Positions 44,763-53,697 are shown, counted from the stretch's first letter. The stretch: 64,000 nt of DNA from Phenylobacterium sp. J367 (GCF_024699985.1 NZ_JAJONA010000001.1:4718501-4782500); one strand, 5' to 3'. Notes: generated by a model not told the origin, from the sequence alone. Translations and numbers: made by a program.

Positions 44763-45709
44763 CAGGCCACCTGGTTGTTGAGCGGTTCGCCGGCGGCGAG
44801 CCGGCGGCAGTTCTCGAAGGCGGCCGCCAGGCTGCGCTCCAGGGTCTCCGGCGTGAGCCAGGCCATGTGCGGGGCGACCACCACATTGGGCAGGGCCAGC
44901 AGCGGGTTGGCCGGATCCACCGGCTCCTCCGCAAAGACGTCGAGGCCGGCCCCTGAGAGCCGGCCCGAGCGCAGGGCGTCCGCCAGCGCCGCCTCGTCCA
45001 CCAGACCGCCGCGGGCGGTGTTCACGAGGACGGCGCCGGGCTTCATGGACGCCAGGGCCGTGGCGTCGATCATCCGGTCGGTCTCGGGCGTCAGCGGCAC
45101 GTGCAGGGAGACGATGTCGGCGGTGCTCAGCAGCTCCTCGCGGCTGACGAACCGCCCAGGCAGGTCCGGCTTCGCCGACCGCGCGGTGTAGATCACCTCC
45201 GCGCCCAGCGCCTGCAGCGCCGCCCCCAGCCGCGACGCCGAGCCGCCGTAGCCCATGAAGCCGACGGTGCGTCCCGCGATCTCGCCGGTTCCGTCGATCT
45301 GCACCGGATCGGGCGACCATCCCTCCCCGCGCCGCGTCAGCGGGTCGAGGTAGGAGAGCCGGCGCAGCACGGCCAGCATCAGGGCGAGCGCCATCTCCGC
45401 CACCGCCTGGCTGTTGACGCCGGGCATGTTGGCGACCGTCACGCCGGCCGCTTTAGCCGCCTCCAGGTCGATGGTGTTCACGCCGACGCCGAGCTTCTGG
45501 ATCAGTCTCAGCCTCGGGCCCTGGGCGATGACCTCGGCGGTGATCGGTTTCAGCACGTGAAGGAAGACATCGGTGTCCGCGAGTTCGCGGGTCAGCGCCG
45601 CATCGTCGTCCTCGTCGACGACCACGGCCTCGATGCCGAACTCGGCGGCGTAGCGGTCGAGCATGGCCCGGAAGCCGGGGCTCGCGCGGTACTGCAGCAG
45701 CGCCTTCAC
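44762..45709 (-). CDS. D-2-hydroxyacid dehydrogenase (PGDH-like)
   Basis: The 315-residue NAD-dependent enzyme has the family layout: an N-terminal catalytic part, the NAD fold with VGFMGYGGSASRLGAAL, and the active-site residues Arg in VNTARGGLVDE, Glu in GLDVFAEEPVD and His in APHMAWLT. It resembles 3-phosphoglycerate dehydrogenases without the regulatory C-terminal domain. It starts with GTG at 45709, overlapping the enolase-like stop by 4 bases (GTGA). In the operon it would reduce a 2-oxo acid or oxidise a 2-hydroxy acid derived from the enolase-like step. Confidence 0.88.
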   Translation of the reverse strand: MKALLQYRASPGFRAMLDRYAAEFGIEAVVVDEDDDAALTRELADTDVFLHVLKPITAEVIAQGPRLRLIQKLGVGVNTIDLEAAKAAGVTVANMPGVNSQAVAEMALALMLAVLRRLSYLDPLTRRGEGWSPDPVQIDGTGEIAGRTVGFMGYGGSASRLGAALQALGAEVIYTARSAKPDLPGRFVSREELLSTADIVSLHVPLTPETDRMIDATALASMKPGAVLVNTARGGLVDEAALADALRSGRLSGAGLDVFAEEPVDPANPLLALPNVVVAPHMAWLTPETLERSLAAAFENCRRLAAGEPLNNQVA

Positions 45710-47007
45710 TTGAGCCCCGCCGCCACCGACGGCGCGAAGGCCGAGGGGCCAGCGAACACCGCGTCGGCGCCCATCGCCTCCTCGATCCGGATCAACTCGT
45801 TCCACTTCGCCATGCGCTCGGAGCGCGTGAAGCTGCCGACCTTGAGCTGGCCCGCGTCCCAGCCGACCGAGAGGTGGGTGATCGAGACGTCCTCGGTCTC
45901 GCCGGAGCGGGCGGAGACGATCGTCGCCCAGTCCCGCGACCGGGCCGCGTCGAGCGCCGCCTTGGCGCGGGTGACGGTGCCGGCCTGGTTGACCTTCACC
46001 AGCACCGCGTTGCCGCCGCCGGCCGCCGCCGCGCGCGCCACGCGCTCGGCGTTGGTCACCAGGATGTCGTCGCCGATCACCTGCACCCGCGCCCCGTATG
46101 CCTTCGTCGCGCGGGCGAAGCCGTCCAGGTCGTCCTGGCTCACCGGGTCCTCGATCGAAAGGATCGGATAGCGGTCGACCCAGCCCGCCACGCGCTCGAC
46201 CATCTCGGCGCTGGACAGGTCTGCCTTGTCGAGGCTCATCCGGTAGCGGCCGTCGCCGCGGTCCAGCTCGTTGGCGGCGATGTCGAGCGAGATGAAGACG
46301 TCCTCCCCGGGCCGATGGCCCGAGCGCTCGATAGCCCGCACCAGGTCGTCGAGCGCCTGCTCGTTACTGTCGAACACCGGCCACCAGCCGCCTTCGTCCG
46401 CCGCGCCCGCCAGCCGTCCGCTCTCGGCCATGATCTCGCCCGCCGCGCGGAACACGTCGGCCGTCACCTCGAAGACCTCGCGCACGCTCCCGGCCTTCGG
46501 GACCATGATCATGAAGTCCTGCAGGTCCGTGCGGCGGCCCGCATGCGCCCCACCCCCGAAGATCTGGATCTCCGGCAGCGGGATACGCACCTTCCGCCCC
46601 TCCGCGAGATGGGCCCACAGCGGCAGGCCCTCCGCGGCGGCCGCGGCGTGCAGCGCCGCCAGCGACACGGCCACCACCGCATTGCCGCCCAGGCGGGCGA
46701 AGTTCGGCGTGCCGTCCGCGTCAGCCATCGCCTCGTCCAGCCCGGCCTGGTCGCGCACGTCGCGGCCCTTGAGCAGGCCGGCGATCTCGCCGTTCACCGC
46801 GGCCACGGCCTTGTCGACGCCCATGCCGCCGAACCGCGCGCCGCCGTCGCGCAGGTCGATGGCCTCGTGGGAGCCACGCGACGCCCCGGCTGGAGCCAGG
46901 GCCCGGCCCATGGCGCCGCCGGCCAGCGTCACCTCCGCCTCGACCGTTGGCCGGCCGCGCGAATCCCACACCTGGCGGGCGCGGACGCTGGTGATCTCGG
47001 TCTTCAT
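45706..47007 (-). CDS. enolase paralogue with altered active site
   Basis: The 433-residue protein is full-length enolase-like. It keeps the metal ligands (SLDIAANE, LSIEDPV, VIGDDIL), the base Lys in LVKVNQAG, the Glu in ADEGGWWP and the His in GGAHAG. It differs from housekeeping enolases in SARSGETED (Ala for the conserved His of SHRSGETED), the mobile loop PAGASRG (for PSGASTG) and LQDFMI (Asp for Glu). It should therefore still abstract a proton next to a carboxylate, but probably on a different substrate than 2-phosphoglycerate. It overlaps the kinase gene and the dehydrogenase gene by 4 bases each. A housekeeping eno should lie elsewhere in the genome. Confidence 0.87.
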   Translation of the reverse strand: MKTEITSVRARQVWDSRGRPTVEAEVTLAGGAMGRALAPAGASRGSHEAIDLRDGGARFGGMGVDKAVAAVNGEIAGLLKGRDVRDQAGLDEAMADADGTPNFARLGGNAVVAVSLAALHAAAAAEGLPLWAHLAEGRKVRIPLPEIQIFGGGAHAGRRTDLQDFMIMVPKAGSVREVFEVTADVFRAAGEIMAESGRLAGAADEGGWWPVFDSNEQALDDLVRAIERSGHRPGEDVFISLDIAANELDRGDGRYRMSLDKADLSSAEMVERVAGWVDRYPILSIEDPVSQDDLDGFARATKAYGARVQVIGDDILVTNAERVARAAAAGGGNAVLVKVNQAGTVTRAKAALDAARSRDWATIVSARSGETEDVSITHLSVGWDAGQLKVGSFTRSERMAKWNELIRIEEAMGADAVFAGPSAFAPSVAAGLK

Positions 47008-48008
47008 CGTTCCTCCAGCGCCCTGGCCCAGGCCTGCGCGAGTTCGCCGAGGCTGGCCGGCGTTTCGGCGATCAGCCGCCGCGCGGCCCCCCGCACGAAC
47101 GCCCGGTCGGCCTCGTCCTGCAGATATTCCACCGGCGACTTGCCATCCACCCGCGCCAGAAGCAGCGCGGCCGTCAGCTCCGCCGCCCGCGTCTCCAGCG
47201 CCGCCTGAGGCTCCCAGCCGACCGCCGGGCGGTAGGCCGCGTGGAAGGTGGCGAGGCTCTCCAGATAGGCGGCCGTGTGCGCCGGCTTCCAGACGGGCTT
47301 CAGCAGCAGGTGGGTCGAGCAGAAGGCCACGTCAAACGCGGGATCGCCATACCAGGCGCACTCCGCGTCCAGCAGCACCGGGCCCTCCGGCCCCTGCAGG
47401 ATGTTCTTCGGGCTCACGTCGCCGTGCACCAGGCTGATCCGCGACGCGGCCGTCCGGTCGGCCAGCGCGGTCAGCCGCCCGGCCAGGTCCGGATGCCGCC
47501 TGGCCGTCTCGCGCAGATAGGGATCGAGGCGCAGGTCCTCGAAGAGCGCCGTCGTGGGAAACTGCTCCGCGATCTCGCTGGAGCCGGCGCAGCCGGCATG
47601 GATCCGCCCCAGCATGGCGCCCAGCCGCCCGGCGAAGGCCACGTCGATGCGGCCCGCCGCCAGCTCGGACTTCCAGACCGCGTGGGTCGCGGGATCGAAG
47701 AAGGTCATGACGAACAGGCTGGCGTCCCGGTCCTCCAGCAGCACCTCGGGGACGCCCTTTCCGACCAGCGGCCGGGCGGTCCGGAGCCACGCCACCTCGA
47801 AGTGCGACCGCTCCACCGGCGCGCGCCAGTCGGCGGCCACGCGCAGCTTGCCCAGCGCCCGCTTCACGCAGACGGGCCCGTTGGGCGTCTCCAGCCAATA
47901 GACCTCGCTCGAGACCCCGCCGGTCAACGGCTCCAGCACCGCGTCGGCATCCGGCGGCAGCAGGCCTCCGGCCCGCAGGGTCTGCATGATCACGGCATCG
48001 TGTGGCAC
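47004..48008 (-). CDS. APH-fold small-molecule kinase
   Basis: The 334-residue protein belongs to the aminoglycoside phosphotransferase/choline kinase fold. The catalytic loop is LVHGDVSPKNIL (H-G-D-x4-N), the metal site is LLDAECAWYGDPAFDVAF, and the N-lobe has PLTGGVSSEVYWLE with the ATP-site Lys in VCVKRALG. This fold also covers methylthioribose, choline, fructosamine and hydroxyacid kinases, so resistance to aminoglycosides need not be the role. It is the first gene of the operon with the enolase paralogue, dehydrogenase and alpha/beta protein, which suggests that it phosphorylates the pathway substrate. It starts with GTG behind AAGGAA. Confidence 0.82.
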   Translation of the reverse strand: MPHDAVIMQTLRAGGLLPPDADAVLEPLTGGVSSEVYWLETPNGPVCVKRALGKLRVAADWRAPVERSHFEVAWLRTARPLVGKGVPEVLLEDRDASLFVMTFFDPATHAVWKSELAAGRIDVAFAGRLGAMLGRIHAGCAGSSEIAEQFPTTALFEDLRLDPYLRETARRHPDLAGRLTALADRTAASRISLVHGDVSPKNILQGPEGPVLLDAECAWYGDPAFDVAFCSTHLLLKPVWKPAHTAAYLESLATFHAAYRPAVGWEPQAALETRAAELTAALLLARVDGKSPVEYLQDEADRAFVRGAARRLIAETPASLGELAQAWARALEER

Positions 48009-48015
48009 CGGAATT

Positions 48016-48031
48016 CCTTAGAATACGAAGC
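48016..48031. promoter_or_regulatory. island operator, copy G
   Basis: On the minus strand this reads GCTTCGTATTCTAAGG, 10 of 16 matches to the consensus but 13 of 16 to copy C. It lies 7 bases before the GTG of the kinase gene, overlapping its ribosome site. It is the weakest copy and is called mainly because of its position at the head of the operon. Confidence 0.45.
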
Positions 48032-48154
48032 GATCGGGGTCCAGCGCGGCCCTAGGAGCGTCAAGGAAATTGACGTATCTGCGTTTCAGGCGGATGATCC
48101 CTGGAGAAGAACGGCGGTCCGGACCAGCCAGACCGCGCCACCGAGGAGGATCCG

Positions 48155-48775
48155 ATGGCCGCTCCGATCAACCGCGAATTCGACATCCGCGGCGTCAATC
48201 ACCTGGCGCTCGTGTGCAAGGACATGGCGAAGACCGTCGAGTTCTACCGCGACATCCTGGGGATGCCGCTGGTGAAGACCATCGACCTGCCGAACGGCAT
48301 GGGCCAGCACTTCTTCTTCGACATCGGCAACGGCGACTCGCTGGCCTTCTTCTGGTTCCCCAACGCCCCGGCGGCGGTCCCCGGCGTCTCGGCGCCCGCT
48401 CAGCTCCCCGGCGGCGGCGACATCCGCTCGGCGCACGGCTCGATGAACCACATCGCCTTCAACGTGCCGGCCGAGAAGTTCGACGAGTACCTCGTCAAGC
48501 TGGAGGCCAAGGGCGTGCAGCTCGGCAAGGTGCTGAACCATGACGACTCGCCGATGCAGCACACCGATGAGCTCCACGACGGCGTCTTCGTGCGCTCGGT
48601 CTACTTCTGGGATCCGGACGGCGTGATGCTCGAGTTCGCCTCCTGGACGCACAACGGTTTCACCGAGAAGGACGTCGCCCACGAGGCCGTGGACGCCGCC
48701 GGCGCGAAGTCGCGCAACGTGGTGCTGAAGGCCCTCGCCGAGAACGACGAGAAGGTCCTCGAAACGGCCAAATAG
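48155..48775 (+). CDS. VOC-family (glyoxalase/extradiol dioxygenase) protein
   Basis: The 206-residue protein has two beta-alpha-beta modules of the vicinal oxygen chelate fold. Probable metal ligands are the His in GVNHLALVCKD, the His in SMNHIAFNVP and the Glu in GVMLEFASWT, which gives the two-His one-Glu site of extradiol dioxygenases and glyoxalase-like enzymes. TVEFYRDILGMPLVK is the usual first helix. Length suits a one-domain dioxygenase or an isomerase. The gene stands in the gap between the kinase operon and the TonB receptor operon; ring cleavage of a catecholic intermediate is one possibility. Confidence 0.82.
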   Translation: MAAPINREFDIRGVNHLALVCKDMAKTVEFYRDILGMPLVKTIDLPNGMGQHFFFDIGNGDSLAFFWFPNAPAAVPGVSAPAQLPGGGDIRSAHGSMNHIAFNVPAEKFDEYLVKLEAKGVQLGKVLNHDDSPMQHTDELHDGVFVRSVYFWDPDGVMLEFASWTHNGFTEKDVAHEAVDAAGAKSRNVVLKALAENDEKVLETAK

Positions 48776-48784
48776 TGGCGCCGG

Positions 48785-48822
48785 CGCCGCAGCGTGAGGC
48801 GACATGCATCCACGCTGCGGCG
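48785..48822 (+). terminator. perfect 12-bp hairpin after the VOC gene
   Basis: CGCCGCAGCGTG (48785-48796) and CACGCTGCGGCG (48811-48822) pair perfectly around a 14-base loop. No T tract follows, and the next bases lead straight into the TTGACA box of the receptor promoter. It may insulate that promoter from read-through. Confidence 0.45.
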
Positions 48823-48827
48823 ATCCG

Positions 48828-48855
48828 TTGACACCAACACTTAGATATCTAATTT
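48828..48855 (+). promoter_or_regulatory. promoter with island operator, copy E
   Basis: TTGACA (48828-48833) and TAATTT (48850-48855) form a -35/-10 pair with a 16-base spacer. ACTTAGATATCTAATT (48839-48854), 15 of 16 matches to the consensus, fills the spacer and covers the -10 box. This is a textbook repressor position and one of the two best copies. It drives the TonB-receptor gene. Confidence 0.82.
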
Positions 48856-48979
48856 TGGGTCTAAGGATCGGAGCCTGACAGAGGTCTCCGGCCCCGGCGC
48901 GAAGAGCGCCTGACCAAGGTCCGATCAAGATCCGTGCGCAGAACGCGGCTTGACGCAAAACAGGGGGAGGCAGCGCAGA

Positions 48980-51178
48980 ATGAACGTCCGGATTCTATTC
49001 GCGACCACCATGCTGGCCGGCGGGCTGGCTACGGCGACGATGGCGCAAGAGGCCACCAGCATCGGCGAAGTCGTCGTGACCGCCCAGAAGCGGGCCGAGA
49101 ACGTCCAGGAGGTGCCGATCTCCATGGAGGTGGTGTCGGCCCAGACCATCGAAGACTTCCACTCCGACACCTTCCGCCAGCTCAGCGTGCCGAACGTCAA
49201 CGTCGGCAACATCGGCGGCAACGACGTCATCTACATCCGCGGCTTCGGCTCGCCGTCGCAGAACTACTCGTTCGACCAGGCGGTCAGCCTCTACGTCGAT
49301 GGGGTCTATGCGGGGCGCAGCCGGCAGTTCATGGCCCCCTTCTTCGACCTGCAGCGGGTCGAAGTGCTGCGCGGGCCGCAGGGCGCGCTGTTCGGCAAGA
49401 ACACCGCCGCCGGCGCCATCAGCATCATCTCCGCCATGCCGACCCGCGAATTCGAGGGCTCGGTGACGGGGGTCTACAATTTCGACGAGAAGGGTCCCGG
49501 CGCGTGGGGCTACGTCTCCGGGCCGATCACCGACAGCCTGGGCATCCGCCTGGCGGCCAAGCTGCTCGACAAGGACGGCTACGTGGAGAACCTCGGCCAG
49601 AACGGCCGGGACGAAGTCACCAACAAGCAGGCGCTGGTGCGCGGGATCCTGCGCTACGAGCCGAACGACGTCTTCGACTACACCGGCAAGGTCGAGTACA
49701 GCCAGGCGATCCAGCTCGGCAACGCCACCGTGGCCGGACCGGTGACCGGCGGCCAGCAGCCGAAGCTGACCCGCTTCACCACCGATGGTCCGCTCGGCGA
49801 GGCGGGCTTCGACACCTTCTCCTGGAACGTCGCCGGCACGGGCAACCTGCAGGTGGGCGACCTGACGCTGGTCTCGGTCAGCGGCTTCTCCTGGTTCAAG
49901 GCCAAGCACGTCAACGACTTCGACCAGACGAACCCGGCGGGCGGCGTCTTCCCGCACACCGTGTCGAACAACTACCCCGAACGGTTCCAGCAGTGGTCGC
50001 AGGAGTTCCGCCTGCAATCGCCCGGCGGCGAGCGCCTCGACTGGATCGTGGGCGCCTACTACGACAATCAGCAGTACATGGTGGATCAGTACAACCACTA
50101 TGGGATCGCCGGCCTCGGCCAGTTCACGATGTACAGCCACTTCAAGCAGCAGGCGGAGAGCTGGTCGGTCTTCGGCCAGGGCACCTTCAACGTCTCCGAA
50201 GAGCTGCGCCTGCTGGGCTCGCTGCGCTACTCCCACACCAGCAAGCGCGGCGACTTCACGACCAAGTCCCTGCGCGGCCCCTTCCCGTTCCGCCCGATCA
50301 CCTCGGCGCGCGACAACATCTCGGAAGGCAATGTCGACCCGTCGATCACCGTCCAGTACGACGTGGCGCCGCGCATCATGGTCTACGCCACCTACGGCCA
50401 GGGCTCGAAGTCCGGCGGCTTCGTGTCGAACACCTACGGCACCACCAACGCCACCTTCACCTTCAAGCCTGAGAAGTCGGAGAACTTCGAGGCCGGCGTG
50501 AAGAGCACCCTGGCCGACGGCCGGCTGGTGCTGAACGCCGCGGTCTACAAGACCAGCTTCGAGGACCTGCAGGTCTCCACCTACAACTCGAACGTCCAGA
50601 GCTACATCGTCGGCAACGCCGCGGAAGCCAGCAGCACGGGCATCGAGGGCTCCGCCGTCTGGAACCCGATCCGCAACCTCACCGTGACCGCCAACGGCGC
50701 CTACCAGGACGTGAAGTACGACGACTATCCGGGCGCCCAGTGCCTGGCGACGCAGCCGATCAGCGAGTGCAATCCGACGGTCCCGGCCAGCGTGGCGGCG
50801 AACAACCTGAAGGGCTACCCGCTGCCGAACATCTCCAAATGGAGCGGCACGCTGCGCGTGCAGTACGTGGCCGAGCTGCCGAACGGCCTGAACCTCACGA
50901 CCATGCTCGCCGCCAACGGCCGCTCGAAGCACTTCAACTCGGACGACCAGAGCATCGAGTACGGCCTGCAGGAGGGCTACACCAAGCTCGACGGCCGCAT
51001 CGAGCTCGCCCCCGCCGACGGCCCCTGGCACGTCGCGCTGGTCGGCACCAACCTGACGGACGAGATCACCACCAGCGGCTCCTTCCGGCTTCCCGCGCCG
51101 ATCGCACCGGTCACCCGCGCGCTCTACTGGGTGGAGCCCGGCCGCAACGTGGCGATCGAGGCCGGCGTGAAGTTCTGA
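48980..51178 (+). CDS. TonB-dependent receptor of the catabolic island
   Basis: The 732-residue outer-membrane receptor has a signal peptide (RILFATTMLAGGLATATMA), a TonB box region GEVVVTAQKRAENVQEVP, a plug with VEVLRGPQGALFGKNTAAGAIS and a 22-strand-type barrel ending RNVAIEAGVKF. It belongs to the large group found in sphingomonads and Caulobacterales next to degradation genes. ATG at 48980 follows GGGGGAGG. With operator copy E in its promoter it should be made only when the inducer is present, and it probably imports the island's substrate. A terminator follows at 51185. Confidence 0.92.
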   Translation: MNVRILFATTMLAGGLATATMAQEATSIGEVVVTAQKRAENVQEVPISMEVVSAQTIEDFHSDTFRQLSVPNVNVGNIGGNDVIYIRGFGSPSQNYSFDQAVSLYVDGVYAGRSRQFMAPFFDLQRVEVLRGPQGALFGKNTAAGAISIISAMPTREFEGSVTGVYNFDEKGPGAWGYVSGPITDSLGIRLAAKLLDKDGYVENLGQNGRDEVTNKQALVRGILRYEPNDVFDYTGKVEYSQAIQLGNATVAGPVTGGQQPKLTRFTTDGPLGEAGFDTFSWNVAGTGNLQVGDLTLVSVSGFSWFKAKHVNDFDQTNPAGGVFPHTVSNNYPERFQQWSQEFRLQSPGGERLDWIVGAYYDNQQYMVDQYNHYGIAGLGQFTMYSHFKQQAESWSVFGQGTFNVSEELRLLGSLRYSHTSKRGDFTTKSLRGPFPFRPITSARDNISEGNVDPSITVQYDVAPRIMVYATYGQGSKSGGFVSNTYGTTNATFTFKPEKSENFEAGVKSTLADGRLVLNAAVYKTSFEDLQVSTYNSNVQSYIVGNAAEASSTGIEGSAVWNPIRNLTVTANGAYQDVKYDDYPGAQCLATQPISECNPTVPASVAANNLKGYPLPNISKWSGTLRVQYVAELPNGLNLTTMLAANGRSKHFNSDDQSIEYGLQEGYTKLDGRIELAPADGPWHVALVGTNLTDEITTSGSFRLPAPIAPVTRALYWVEPGRNVAIEAGVKF

Positions 51179-51184
51179 TCCCGA

Positions 51185-51225
51185 GGCGGCGGGCCGGCAT
51201 GGGCGGGCCCGCCGCCTTCCTTTTT
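51185..51225 (+). terminator. intrinsic terminator
   Basis: GGCGGCGGGCC (51185-51195) and GGCCCGCCGCC (51206-51216) form a perfect 11-bp stem with a 10-base loop, followed by TTCCTTTTT (51217-51225). It starts six bases after the receptor stop codon and separates it, at least partly, from the GST gene. Confidence 0.88.
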
Positions 51226-51251
51226 CCCGTAAGCGTCCGCGGAGCCGCCGC

Positions 51252-52001
51252 ATGATCGACGTCCACTTCGTGCCCACGCCGAACGGGCGGAAGGTGACGA
51301 TCATGCTGGAGGAGGTCGGTCTCCCCTACCGCGTGATCCCCTACAACATGCTCGAGGGCGAGCACCTCACGCCCGAGTTCCGCAGGATCAATCCCAACGG
51401 CCGCCTGCCGGCCATCGTCGACCATGAGCCGATCGGCGACGGCGCCCCGTTCGCCGTCATGGAATCGGGCGCGATCCTGCTCTACCTCTCCGAGAAGGCC
51501 GGCGGGGCTCTCGTGCCCCCCGATCCTCGAGGCCGCTCCGAGGCTGTCCAATGGCTGATGTGGCAGATGGCCGGCCTCGGCCCGATGCACGGCCAGGCCC
51601 ACCACTTCATCCGCTACGCTCCCGAGGGTCAGGACTACGGCGTCGCCCGCTACGGCAATGAGGCGCGCCGGCTGCTGTCCGTGCTGGAAGCGCGGCTGTC
51701 CGAGACCGAGTATCTGGCCGGCGACTACTCGGTCGCCGACATCGCCGCCTGGCCCTGGGTCGGCGCGACCTACGCCATCGGCTTCGAACTGGACCCCTAC
51801 CCCGCCACGCGGCGCTGGATGGCGTCGATCGCCGAACGTCCGGCCGTGAAGCGCGCCACCGAGGCCAAGAACGCCGCCAACCTCCAGAGCCGCCGCCCGG
51901 TGCTGACGCCCGAGCAGTGGTCCAACCTGTTCGGCGAGAACATGCTGAAGGGGTCCGGCGTCGCCGACCCGCAAGCCGGGAGCCTCACGAGAACGCCATG
52001 A
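51252..52001 (+). CDS. glutathione S-transferase (YfcG/YghU-like)
   Basis: The 249-residue protein has an N-terminal thioredoxin-like domain with the probable glutathione-contact TPNGRKVTIMLEEVGL, NPNGRLPAIVDHE with the cis-Pro, and VMESGAILLYLSEKAG with the Glu-Ser pair that binds the gamma-glutamyl part. The helical C-terminal domain has YSVADIAAWPWV. T/S-P-N-G at the start is the signature of the Nu-class enzymes, which act as disulfide reductases or conjugate electrophiles. It overlaps the transporter gene by 4 bases (ATGA), so the two form an operon. Confidence 0.9.
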   Translation: MIDVHFVPTPNGRKVTIMLEEVGLPYRVIPYNMLEGEHLTPEFRRINPNGRLPAIVDHEPIGDGAPFAVMESGAILLYLSEKAGGALVPPDPRGRSEAVQWLMWQMAGLGPMHGQAHHFIRYAPEGQDYGVARYGNEARRLLSVLEARLSETEYLAGDYSVADIAAWPWVGATYAIGFELDPYPATRRWMASIAERPAVKRATEAKNAANLQSRRPVLTPEQWSNLFGENMLKGSGVADPQAGSLTRTP

Positions 52002-53312
52002 CCTCACCCGCCACGGCCGTTCCTGCCGCCGCCTCCGCCATCGCCGCCAAGCCGGGCCGGATCCTCGCCCTCGTCCTGCTGACCGCGGTCGGCACGACCA
52101 ACTTCATGGACCGGCAGATCCTGTCGGTCCTGGCCGAGCCGATCCGCCAGGACCTTGGCTTGACCGACACCCAGCTCGGCCTGCTGACCGGCCTCGCCTT
52201 CGCGTTCTTCTATGCGATCATGGGCGTGCCCGCGGCCATGCTGGCCGACCGCACCAACCGTGTGCGGCTCGTCGGCCTCTGCTGCATGGTCTGGAGCTTC
52301 TTCACCGGGGCCTGCGCCTTCGCGAACTCGTTCGTGCACCTGGCGTTCGCCCGGTTTGGCGTGGGCGTCGGCGAGGCCGGCGGCACCGCCCCATCCCTCT
52401 CCATCCTGGCCGACTACTACCCGCCCCGGATGCGGCCGGCGATCATCGGCCTCTTCACCGCCAACGGCCCGCTGGGCGTCTTCGTGGGCGCCAGCTTCGG
52501 CGGCTGGGCCGCCGCCGAGTACGGCTGGCGGACAGCCTTCCTGCTGGTCGCCGGCGTTGGCGTGATCGCCTCTATCCTCCTCATGCTGTTCGTCCGCGAG
52601 CCCGCCCGCGGGGGGCTGGATCCGGTCCCCAGGACGCCGATGAAACCCCAGCCGCTGGGCGCCACGGCCAAGGTGTTCATCTCCCGCCCCACCCTGCGCT
52701 GGCTGGTCGTGGCGAGCGCGCTGGCCGCCTTTGTCAGCACCGGGATGCTGGCCTGGATCCCCGCCTATCTGATGCGCGTCCAGGGAATGCCGCTGACCGA
52801 GGTCGCCAAGTGGTTCGGCCCCGCGGCGGGCATCTGCTTCGGCATCGGCATCGCCGGCGGCGGCCTGCTGGTGAACTGGGCCTCGCGCCACAGCCTGAAG
52901 GCCTACGCTTGGATCCCCCGGCCTCTCGATGCTGCTGACCGCGCCGACCATGGCGCTGGCCCTCGTCGCCCCGAACTGGGAGACGGCGCTCGCCCTGCTG
53001 ATCGTGCCGATGATCCTGTCGACCATCTATGTCGCCCCGGCGCTCGCCCTGGTGCAGAACCTGTCGCCGGTGGCCGCGCGCGCCACGGTGACGGCGCTCC
53101 TCATGCTGGCCTTCAACATCATCGGCCAGGGCGGCGGCCCGTTCGCGACCGGCCTGCTTAGCGACATCCTGGCCGCCCGGGGCGTGGCCGACTCCCTGCG
53201 GGTCGCCATGCTGGGGGTGACGCCCGTCGCGGTGATCGCGGCGCTCTGCTACTTCGCCCAGCTCCGCCACGTGATCGACGACGCCGCGGCCGTGGAGCGC
53301 GACGCCGCCTGA
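51998..53312 (+). CDS. MFS transporter (one frame break)
   Basis: The repaired product has about 437 residues and twelve predicted helices. It begins with VGTTNFMDRQILSVLAEPI, followed by the loop DLGLTDTQLGLLTGLAF and the signature GVGVGEAGGTAPSLSILAD, all typical of the MFS subgroup annotated as spinster-like or aromatic-acid type carriers, common in alphaproteobacterial degradation clusters. An extra C in 52915-52919 breaks the frame near residue 307. It overlaps the GST by 4 bases. Uptake of the compound that the TonB receptor brings into the periplasm is a reasonable guess. Confidence 0.85.
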
Positions 53313-53322
53313 CGCAGGCCGG

Positions 53323-53697
53323 TCAGGACCAGAAGTCGTCCCAGTGGGCCTGGTCGCCGACGCTTTCCCAGTGATCGGTCAGCTTGCCGTCCTCGAAGCG
53401 CCAGAGGCCGAAGCCCCAGGTGGCGAGCTTCTTGCCTTTCCGCTCGGCGGTCATCCAGTGGACCACCAGGCCCCAGGTGTCGTCGGCGAAGTAGGTGCCC
53501 TGCAGACTCTCGTGGAAGGTGTTGTTGGTCTCGGCGTGGATCCGGGCGATGTGCGCCTTGAAGGCCTCAGGCCCCACATAGGTCCCGGCCAGGATGTTGT
53601 TGCCCGGCGAGTGGACGGTGAAGTCCTCGCGCATGTTGCCCCAGAGGACCTCGCGGTCCTTGGCGTAGATGCGCTTGAGCATTTCGAGATTGTCCAT
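53323..53697 (-). CDS. SnoaL-like (NTF2-fold) protein
   Basis: The 124-residue protein has the cone-shaped NTF2 fold pattern: LKRIYAKDREVLWGNM, FTVHSPGNNILAGTYVGPEA, HESLQGTYFADDTWGLVVHW and WRFEDGKLTDHWES. SnoaL-like proteins act as small isomerases, cyclases or dehydratases, and the Asp/His pair in DHWES often forms the active site. It is the last gene of a leftward operon, 14 bases after the SDR gene. The substrate is unknown. Confidence 0.78.
   Translation of the reverse strand: MDNLEMLKRIYAKDREVLWGNMREDFTVHSPGNNILAGTYVGPEAFKAHIARIHAETNNTFHESLQGTYFADDTWGLVVHWMTAERKGKKLATWGFGLWRFEDGKLTDHWESVGDQAHWDDFWS

Noticed and set aside
45706-48008. Phosphonate or phosphinothricin-type biosynthetic cluster
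   Set aside because: The enolase and PGDH-like genes recall such clusters, but no PEP mutase, phosphonopyruvate decarboxylase or other phosphonate gene is present.
47004-48008. Aminoglycoside resistance gene
   Set aside because: The APH fold is shared by many metabolic kinases, and the operon context is metabolic.
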